Positions 9,961 to 15,703 of a stretch of 64,000 bases of DNA are shown here, one piece after another. The position numbers and the translations under genes are program-made. A model generated the notes under the pieces. It did no database searches, was not told where the DNA came from, and saw only the letters and a program-made list of their open reading frames with translations. Each line of letters opens with the position of its first letter. The first letter of the stretch is position 1. This DNA is from Streptomyces hayashii (GTDB taxonomy: Bacteria > Actinomycetota > Actinomycetes > Streptomycetales > Streptomycetaceae), in contig NZ_JAHHIU010000039.1 of NCBI RefSeq assembly GCF_024539815.1, forward strand, positions 62,001 through 126,000, written 5' to 3'.

Positions 9961-10181
9961 GAAGGGCGCTCTTTGGGCGGACGTCGGGATGAGGCCGAGA
10001 GTCGCGGTGATGGTGTCGATGCCGGGTGTCTGCCTGCTGGCCTACCCGGGTGGGTGGGGGAACGCACCACGGGAGCGTCTTGCGAGGTCTCCGACGTCTC
10101 AGCCAGTCCCAGACTGACCAGAGCCGAGGAATGGCTCGTATCCCGCCGCCGATTGTGGTGACCTTCCGTGAGCCCGGTCGT

Positions 10182-10475
10182 TCAGGAGGGTGCGGCACGG
10201 CGTGGGCCAGGGGCGCGGACGGGGGGTAGGTCGTCGCGGCCGGCGTCGTCGGCGAGAGCATCCTGGGGCAGGCTCCGGTAGCGGTGCAGCAGTTGGGCCA
10301 GCTGCTCGGGCTGGGTATCGGCGATGGCTACCAGGGCGGCTAGCAACTCGGCGCGTGAAGTGCGCTCGCCGGCCGCCGTGGCGGCGCGGACCAGGATGTT
10401 CAGACGCCGGTCGACGTCCTCGGGCCACTGCACCGAAGTCGTACGGCGCTGCCGCTGATGGTGCAGCAACTCCAT
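10182..10475 (-). CDS. Ribbon-helix-helix type regulator
   Basis: A 97-aa protein whose N-terminal half fits a ribbon-helix-helix DNA-binding fold: strand TTSVQWP, helix EDVDRRLNILVRAATAAG, then TSRAELLAALVAIA. The C-terminal tail is Pro/Arg rich. ATG 10475 has GAGGGGG just upstream. It is divergent from the modification gene at 10524, with only 48 bp between the two starts, so it probably controls that shared promoter region. Target and effector are unknown. Confidence 0.7.
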   Translation of the reverse strand: MELLHHQRQRRTTSVQWPEDVDRRLNILVRAATAAGERTSRAELLAALVAIADTQPEQLAQLLHRYRSLPQDALADDAGRDDLPPVRAPGPRRAAPS

Positions 10476-10487
10476 GACACCCCCTCG

Positions 10488-10517
10488 GTGACAGCTGACC
10501 TATAACGAATATATATT
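10488..10517 (+). promoter_or_regulatory. Leaderless promoter for the gene at 10524
   Basis: GTGACA (10488-10493), an 18-bp spacer, and TATATT (10512-10517) form a good sigma-70-type promoter. Seven bases after the -10 is the A of ATG 10524, so transcription should start at the start codon. No Shine-Dalgarno sequence precedes that ATG, which fits a leaderless mRNA. The element lies in the 48-bp gap to the divergent ribbon-helix-helix gene, a natural place for repression. Confidence 0.6.
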
Positions 10518-10523
10518 GCGTGC

Positions 10524-11537
10524 ATGGTGACGTTGCTGCAAGACCGTCAGACGACCGTCGGCCTCGAGGCTGCGCCTGGGGTACGGGTGGCGGGTCGGGA
10601 GCTGCAGCCGACGCCGGTCTTCGACACCTACTGGCGGTTCGCTGCCGCCCGGCAGGCCGTCTACGAGGCGCGCCTGGAGGGCCGGGCGCGGCCGTGGACC
10701 GATGATCCGATCCTGGCCAGGCATAGGTTCACCAACTGCTACCGGGCCGCCGACCGTGTCAGCCAGGCCCTGATCACGGATGTGATCTACCAGGGACCGC
10801 AGGACTGGGAGGATGTGTTCTTCCGCACCCTGCTGTTCAAGATTTTTAACAAGGAGTCCACCTGGCAGCTACTCAACCGCGAGCTGGGCGAGGTGTGCTG
10901 GGACAGCTACACCTTCGATGCGTACGACCGGGTGCTCTCCGCAGCCTTCACACGGGGCGAGCGACTGTACTCGGCCGCCTACATCGTTCCGCCGCCGCAG
11001 CTGGGGGAGGGCCGCAAGCACCGCAACCACCTGCGACTGCTGGAGATGATGATGACGAGCGGCGCCCCGGAGCGCGTTGCGGGGGCGTCGACGATGCGGG
11101 AGGCCTACGAGGTGCTGCTCGGATACCCCGCACTCGGCCCGTTCCTCGCCTACCAGTTCACCATCGACCTCAACTACGCCCCGCAGCTGACGTTTTCGGA
11201 GATGGACTTTGTGGTGCCCGGGCCTGGAGCGCGTGACGGCATCCGTAAATGCTTCGGTCCGGCAGCCGACGGCATCGAAGCCGAGGTCATCCACTATATG
11301 GCTGCCTCACAGGACGAGCACTTCGCCCGTCTGGGGCTGGCCTTCAACGGGCTGAGGGGTCGGCCGCTGCAGCTGATCGACTGCCAGAACCTGTTCTGCG
11401 AGGTCGACAAGTATGCGCGTGTCGCCCACCCGGACATCGCCGGCATCAGCGGCCGCAGCCGCATCAAGCAGGCTTACCGCCAGGAGGCCGCTCCGGTGCG
11501 GGCGTGGTTCCCTCCCAAGTGGGGTCTGAACGTGTAG
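10524..11537 (+). CDS. 5-hmdU DNA kinase / alpha-glutamyl-putrescinyl-thymine pyrophosphorylase family protein
   Basis: A 337-aa protein with the hallmark block of the HMUDK helical domain (PF18723-type) family. At residues 37-45 it reads YWRFAAARQ, then RPWTDDPILARHRFTNCYRA (56-75), DRVSQALITDVIYQG (77-91) and LLFKIFNKESTW (103-114). Phage members act in thymine hypermodification, on 5-hydroxymethyl-dU in DNA. Bacterial members were proposed from genome context to modify DNA bases. There is no separate P-loop domain, so it corresponds to the helical core alone. The neighbouring thymidylate-synthase homologue and MazG-type enzyme support work on modified pyrimidine nucleotides or DNA. It is read from a leaderless promoter and is convergent with the next gene, 19 bp away. 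Confidence 0.8.
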   Translation: MVTLLQDRQTTVGLEAAPGVRVAGRELQPTPVFDTYWRFAAARQAVYEARLEGRARPWTDDPILARHRFTNCYRAADRVSQALITDVIYQGPQDWEDVFFRTLLFKIFNKESTWQLLNRELGEVCWDSYTFDAYDRVLSAAFTRGERLYSAAYIVPPPQLGEGRKHRNHLRLLEMMMTSGAPERVAGASTMREAYEVLLGYPALGPFLAYQFTIDLNYAPQLTFSEMDFVVPGPGARDGIRKCFGPAADGIEAEVIHYMAASQDEHFARLGLAFNGLRGRPLQLIDCQNLFCEVDKYARVAHPDIAGISGRSRIKQAYRQEAAPVRAWFPPKWGLNV

Positions 11538-11556
11538 CTGCGGGCACCCACCCCGG

Positions 11557-12402
11557 TCAGGTACCCAGCCCGAACAATGGTGTGGTCACGGCATCCTGGA
11601 GTGCGCCGAGTTCCGACTTGGTGCAGTCCAGCCGGGCGCAGCCGGCCATGACACTCACGGTGCCGGGCGTGAGGTTGGCGTGTCGGGCGACCCAGGCGCA
11701 CAGGTGGCCCAGGGCGAGGTAGTTGCCGTAGGCGCGGTCGAACATGTAGTGGCTGCGGTAATAGGCGGCCAGGTGCACGGTGTTGGTGGCGCTGTCGAGC
11801 TGGAAGGAACAGTGACTCAGGCAGGGGAAGTCGAGGGTCTGCGTGTCCAGGGAGGCCGCTCGGATCACGGTCTCGGGTCCGTCGGTGCTCTGCGGCGGTT
11901 CGGTGTTCTCCCACTCGGTGTCGTCGTCTGCGACATGGGCGGTGCCGGCCTCGTAGACCGCGTTCCACTTCGCCGTGGTGCGCAGTTTGTCCAGGCGACT
12001 GATGACGCGGGCGAGCTGGTCGACCGGCTGCGGTTTGTCGACGGTGCCGGGGTAGGAGGTGAGCCGGCCGAAGTAGGTGCCGTGGGCGTTGCGCCGGATC
12101 TCCTGCAGCCGCGGATACAGGGTGCGGTAGCGGTCGGTGAGTTCGGCGTGGGTGGTGCAGGTGGCGGCGAGCGCGGCCGGGAAGAGGGTGTTGACGACCG
12201 TGTCGATGGGATACAGCGGCTCTTTGGTGCGGGCGGCGCGCAACCGGTCGAGCTCGGCCCGCAGATGTGGGTCCTCCTGCAGTGGGCGGGCGATCCGGAC
12301 CACGGTGTGGAAGGCTTTCTTGCCCGGGATCTCCGACAGGCGGGTGCAGGCTTCCAGCCAGGCGCGGGAGATGTCCGGGGCGTCAACGGTGATCGTGTGC
12401 AT
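11557..12402 (-). CDS. Thymidylate synthase-fold pyrimidine C5 hydroxymethylase/methylase homologue
   Basis: The protein is 281 aa, with AAGGAG 7 nt before ATG 12402. The C-terminal third carries the thymidylate-synthase active-site pattern: DFPCLSHCSFQL with the likely nucleophile Cys194, then AAYYRSHYMFDRAYGNYLAL with the phosphate-binding Arg216-Ser217 and Asn227, and a segment (LTPGTVSVMAGCARLD) matching the family's cofactor-side strand. Its sequence is closer to the divergent hydroxymethylase-like branch than to housekeeping ThyA. Family members transfer a C1 unit from methylene-folate to C5 of dUMP, dCMP or CMP. Next to a hydroxymethyl-dU kinase-family gene, I infer dUMP hydroxymethylation, but substrate and product are untested. 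It is the last gene of the minus-strand operon that starts near 14057. Confidence 0.75.
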   Translation of the reverse strand: MHTITVDAPDISRAWLEACTRLSEIPGKKAFHTVVRIARPLQEDPHLRAELDRLRAARTKEPLYPIDTVVNTLFPAALAATCTTHAELTDRYRTLYPRLQEIRRNAHGTYFGRLTSYPGTVDKPQPVDQLARVISRLDKLRTTAKWNAVYEAGTAHVADDDTEWENTEPPQSTDGPETVIRAASLDTQTLDFPCLSHCSFQLDSATNTVHLAAYYRSHYMFDRAYGNYLALGHLCAWVARHANLTPGTVSVMAGCARLDCTKSELGALQDAVTTPLFGLGT

Positions 12403-12454
12403 CGGCTCGCTCCTTGATCGGCGGGTCGTCGGATGCCGTGCGGGCAGGCGGCGT

Positions 12455-13372
12455 TCAGACCCAGAAGGCGTCGGAGCCTTCGCGGCTGGGGGTGCGCCGC
12501 AGCGTCACCCGGAACAGTTCGCCGGTGTGGGTCGTGGCGGTCACGACCGTGTCGCTGGTCATGTCCTGGCTCACCCATGCGGCAGTGGACTGCTGCGGGG
12601 TGGGAGACATCTCCAGCAGGGACATCTGGCTGCCGGTGGCCGGCGGGACGGGACTCAGTCCGGCGGGCAGGGGGTCGAAGACTGCGGAGGGGATGTCCAG
12701 CAGCAGGCAGTCACCGGTGGCCACGTGTACCAGGGCGTTGTGCGCGGCGGGCCTCAGCACGTGGGCGTGCGCTTGCGGCCCGACCGGCAGCCCGCCGGTG
12801 AGGTCCGCCTTGAGAGCGGCGGGGGAGTGCTTGAGCCACACCGCCTCGGTGGGCTTGTCGATCATCTTCAGCCGCACCAGATGGCGGACCGTGGTGGCAT
12901 ACGGCGTGCCCAGCCAGCGGGCCATCCCGTACGCGTCCAGCGGGGAGCCAGGACGCCTCAGACTGCAGTGCGCGAGTGCGGCACGGGCGGCGGGGCGGGG
13001 TATCAGGAACCACGAGGCGAAGGCCTCGGCTTCCTTCTCGTGCTGCGGCCACCCCTCGCCCCAGCGCCCCGATGTCTGCTCTTCGTGGTCGATGCTGGTG
13101 CCATGGCCCATCCGGTGGTGGCCCAGCTCATGCGCCGCGGTGTGCCGCATGCCCACTTCTTCCAGGCCCGTGTTGAGTAGGCACGCAGGTCCGCCCGCGA
13201 GGCGGTCCACGTACAGGCCGAGCAGGCTGCCCAGCCTGCGTCCCACCACCTCCACCCCGGCACGGCTCAGCGCACCGAAGACGTCGATGTATCCGTCAGT
13301 CCTCGCGCCGAGGGCCTCGTGGGCCTGCGCGGCTGCGATCATCGAGGCGCCGTGTGCGTGGTTCCAGCTCAC
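12455..13372 (-). CDS. ImmA/IrrE-type zinc metallopeptidase
   Basis: A 305-aa protein with the gluzincin motif HTAAHELGHHRMGH (HExxH at residues 81-85) and a downstream KEAEAFASWFLIP helix that supplies the third ligand in the ImmA/IrrE family. Start GTG 13372 overlaps the stop of the XRE gene (GTGA), so the two are translationally coupled. In ICEBs1 ImmA and Deinococcus IrrE, such proteases cleave the partner XRE repressor on a signal and induce the operon. The same pairing here implies a signal-inducible modification cluster. The C-terminal third (about 200-305) has no recognised motif and may be the sensor. Confidence 0.88.
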   Translation of the reverse strand: MSWNHAHGASMIAAAQAHEALGARTDGYIDVFGALSRAGVEVVGRRLGSLLGLYVDRLAGGPACLLNTGLEEVGMRHTAAHELGHHRMGHGTSIDHEEQTSGRWGEGWPQHEKEAEAFASWFLIPRPAARAALAHCSLRRPGSPLDAYGMARWLGTPYATTVRHLVRLKMIDKPTEAVWLKHSPAALKADLTGGLPVGPQAHAHVLRPAAHNALVHVATGDCLLLDIPSAVFDPLPAGLSPVPPATGSQMSLLEMSPTPQQSTAAWVSQDMTSDTVVTATTHTGELFRVTLRRTPSREGSDAFWV

Positions 13373-13782
13373 ACACCGCCCTCCCGGGCCGGGGGCATCA
13401 GGCCCGTCTGCTCTTCCTCGGCCTCACGCCGGGACTGCAGGTACTGGATGAACTTCGCCACCTCGATGCGGTCGCCTTCGCTCAAGGGCCGGGCGGTGCG
13501 GGGAAGTCCGGCCAGCGCATGTTCCCCGGCGTCGGCCGACTCCTCCTCGTCCAGGAAGTAGGAGGCCGGCAACCGGTAGAGGCGGGCGAGCTTTTGCAGC
13601 TCCATCACCTCCACCTTGCGCAGTCCGCGCTCGATGTCGCTGACCGCCGAGCGCACGATGCCGGTGCGTTCGGCGACCTGCTGCTGCGACAGCCCGAGAT
13701 ACTCGCGTGTGGCTTTGAGGCGCTGGCCCAGGTGGGCGCGCTGGCCTGCATCGTCGGCGGGAAGTGGTGGGGTGGTGTTCAT
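13369..13782 (-). CDS. XRE-family repressor, partner of the ImmA/IrrE protease
   Basis: Start ATG 13782 has AAGGAG at 8 nt and overlaps the stop of the upstream carrier-protein gene (ATGA). The 137-aa product has a clear XRE helix-turn-helix: LGQRLKATREYLGLSQQQVA, then ERTGIVRSAVSDIERG. The C-terminal part (SEGDRIEVAKFIQYLQSRRE) is helical and probably forms the dimer or protease-recognition segment. It is likely to repress the divergent promoter region at 14058-14160, which contains a perfect dyad, and to be cleaved by the ImmA/IrrE protein encoded next to it. Confidence 0.88.
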   Translation of the reverse strand: MNTTPPLPADDAGQRAHLGQRLKATREYLGLSQQQVAERTGIVRSAVSDIERGLRKVEVMELQKLARLYRLPASYFLDEEESADAGEHALAGLPRTARPLSEGDRIEVAKFIQYLQSRREAEEEQTGLMPPAREGGV

Positions 13783-14057
13783 GGCTGGTGCTCCTTGGCG
13801 TGCATAGTGTCGTGGACGGTCTCGGCGAACGCCCATACCGAACGCAGGGAGCGCCCGGCCTCGGCGTCGGCGGGGACATGGACGCCGAAATGCTTCTCGA
13901 CGCGCGCCAGTATCTCCATGATCAGTACGGAGTCGATCGGCAAGTCCTGCCCCCGGGCCGCCAGTTCCTCATATACCTCCTGGACCGGCCTGTCCTGGTA
14001 CTCGGCCAGGAAATCGATCACGATGTCCACGATCTCCTGGACGCTCTGCGACGGCAT
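13779..14057 (-). CDS. Acyl/peptidyl carrier-like protein
   Basis: A 92-aa acidic helical protein, the size of an acyl carrier protein. The segment DLPIDSVLIMEILARVEKHF matches the carrier motif, with Asp42-Ser43 as the 4'-phosphopantetheine site in place of the usual G-x-D-S-L. Helix I (VQEIVDIVIDFLAEY) and the closing helix also fit. It starts the minus-strand operon (AAAGGAGGG upstream of ATG 14057) and overlaps the XRE gene by ATGA. No synthase, ligase or transferase for it is visible nearby. In this cluster it might carry an amino- or acyl-group destined for a modified base, or serve as a regulatory partner; both are inference. Confidence 0.75.
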   Translation of the reverse strand: MPSQSVQEIVDIVIDFLAEYQDRPVQEVYEELAARGQDLPIDSVLIMEILARVEKHFGVHVPADAEAGRSLRSVWAFAETVHDTMHAKEHQP

Positions 14058-14123
14058 GCTCCGGTTTCCCTCCTTTCACTCAACTCCCGGACAGCCAGCC
14101 CGGCGTGACCTACTGTAGAGCGA

Positions 14124-14140
14124 TGTCGGGAAATCCGACA
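14124..14140. promoter_or_regulatory. Perfect dyad, candidate XRE operator
   Basis: TGTCGG-GAAAT-CCGACA is a perfect 6+5+6 inverted repeat within the 103-bp divergent gap between the carrier-protein gene and the MazG-type gene. A TACTGT (14111-14116) and its complement-strand TACAGT next to it could be overlapping -10 elements. Position and symmetry suit the XRE repressor encoded in the same cluster. Confidence 0.5.
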
Positions 14141-14160
14141 GCCTTGTTGGAAGATCCTTC

Positions 14161-15051
14161 ATGGGAGTGCGTGTGCATCTCGCCCGCTATCAGCAAGCAG
14201 CCCTCAAAACCCTGCAGCCCATCGCCGACGGCACCGATCCCGTCCTGATACCGCTGCTCGGCCTTGTCGGCGAAACCGGCTCCGTCGCCACCGCCTACAA
14301 AAAACGCCTGCGCGACGGAGCCGACGCCGGACCCTCCAAACAGCAACTGCGCGAGGAACTCGGCGACGTCCTCTGGTACACCGCCACCCTCACCCACCTG
14401 CTCGGTCTCGACCTCGAGGACGTCGCCGCCGCCAGCCTGGAGAAGACCAAGGACCGCTGGCGCCCCACCCCCGACGACCAGCGCCCCCGCTTCGACACCG
14501 GCTACCCGGCCCACGAACAGCTACCCCGGCGCACCACCGTCACCTTCACCCCCACCCCCCAGTCCGACGGCCGCACTGTCATCACCCTCACCCGCGAAGA
14601 CGGAACTCCGGCCGGTGACCCCCTCACCAGCGCCAGCCACATCGAGGACGACTATCGCTTCCACGACGCCTTCCACCTCGCCCACGCAGCCGTCCTCGGC
14701 TGGTCACCCGTCAGTCGCTACCTGCTCGGCTGCAAGCGCCGCAGCCGCCCCGGCATCGACGAAGCCGAAGACGGCGGCCGCGCCATCGCGATCGAAGAAG
14801 GCATCAGCGCACTGGTCTTCTCCTACGCCAGCCGCCACCACTACTTCGAAGACCTCCGCCACGTAGACCACGAACTGCTCATCACCATCGACCACATGAC
14901 CGCCCACCTCGAAGTCAGCGTCCTGCGCGCCGCAGACTGGGAACAGGCCATCATGACCGGCTACGCCGCCTGGCGGCAGCTACGCAAACACGGCGGCGGC
15001 CATCTCGAACTCGACCTCGACGCACAGACCTTGACGTTCAACGAACCCTGA
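14161..15051 (+). CDS. MazG-type nucleotide pyrophosphohydrolase with extra C-terminal domain
   Basis: A 296-aa protein. The first ~100 residues are MazG-like: LLGLVGETGSVATAYKKRLR (metal ligand Glu38) and QLREELGDVLWYTATL (Glu65, Glu66, Asp69), then LEDVAAASLEKTKDRW. MazG-fold enzymes hydrolyse NTP/dNTP to NMP and pyrophosphate. Residues 160-296 (EDDYRFHDAFHLAHAAVLGW, then EEGISALVFSYASRH) form a second His/Asp/Glu-rich domain that I do not recognise. Phages that replace thymine also encode an enzyme that removes dTTP/dUTP, so a role in clearing the unmodified nucleotide is attractive here, but unproven. It is divergent from the carrier-XRE-protease-synthase operon. Confidence 0.8.
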   Translation: MGVRVHLARYQQAALKTLQPIADGTDPVLIPLLGLVGETGSVATAYKKRLRDGADAGPSKQQLREELGDVLWYTATLTHLLGLDLEDVAAASLEKTKDRWRPTPDDQRPRFDTGYPAHEQLPRRTTVTFTPTPQSDGRTVITLTREDGTPAGDPLTSASHIEDDYRFHDAFHLAHAAVLGWSPVSRYLLGCKRRSRPGIDEAEDGGRAIAIEEGISALVFSYASRHHYFEDLRHVDHELLITIDHMTAHLEVSVLRAADWEQAIMTGYAAWRQLRKHGGGHLELDLDAQTLTFNEP

Positions 15052-15703
15052 CTGGCTCCCACCCCCGCGGGTTTCTAGGACCTCTTCGTGGCGATGGAAG
15101 GCCGTCGGCGGACAGTCGGCAATCTCCCGTCACCGACCGCGAGGAGGCCCTCACCGACGTCCTCGAACACCAGCCCGTTCACATCCCGAGCCTGCTCGAT
15201 GTCTCGGCTGGCCGCACGGACGGTGCGGGCACCGTACGCCGCAGCCGGACCAGGCGGAATCCATGCGGCCTCCCGCTCCCCGTGAATCCACTGTCCGGCT
15301 GTCAGCGGCCTGCTGGCACGGGAACACAGGAGAGGCGCCATCACCGGCATGGACCACGGCTCCACCGCACAGCCCCGGATGCCGAACCCCCTGGGCCTTC
15401 GCCACGCCGCCGTCCACCGACACGTCAGCAGGGCATCGGCAGGCCCACGCCAACGCTCCTGCAGCGAACCGGGCAGTGCCCCGCGTCTACCACGAGAACC
15501 CGCAATCCTGGACCTGCTTCTGGGACAGAGCGCCGATGCCCCCGCCCCCGACAGCCCGCAGCCGCGCCCGCTTCGGACCACCCACAGGAGCACGAGCTAT
15601 CCAACGGGCCCTGAAGCAGCGCTGCGCAAGGCCCGCGTTGCCCGGCGTCACCAGGACGTCGTCCCGTGCCCGGCGGTGCGGCCTGCGATGGCAGGATGAG
15701 CGC
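15052..15703. other. Intergenic region, possible gene remnant on minus strand
   Basis: No confident gene. On the minus strand, 15350 to 15075 reads like the tail of a protein (RDIEQARDVNGLVFEDVGEG) with moderate third-position GC but no start signal or recognised family; it may be a short unknown gene or a fragment. The rest, up to the STAND gene at 15704, shows nothing I can support. Confidence 0.3.
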
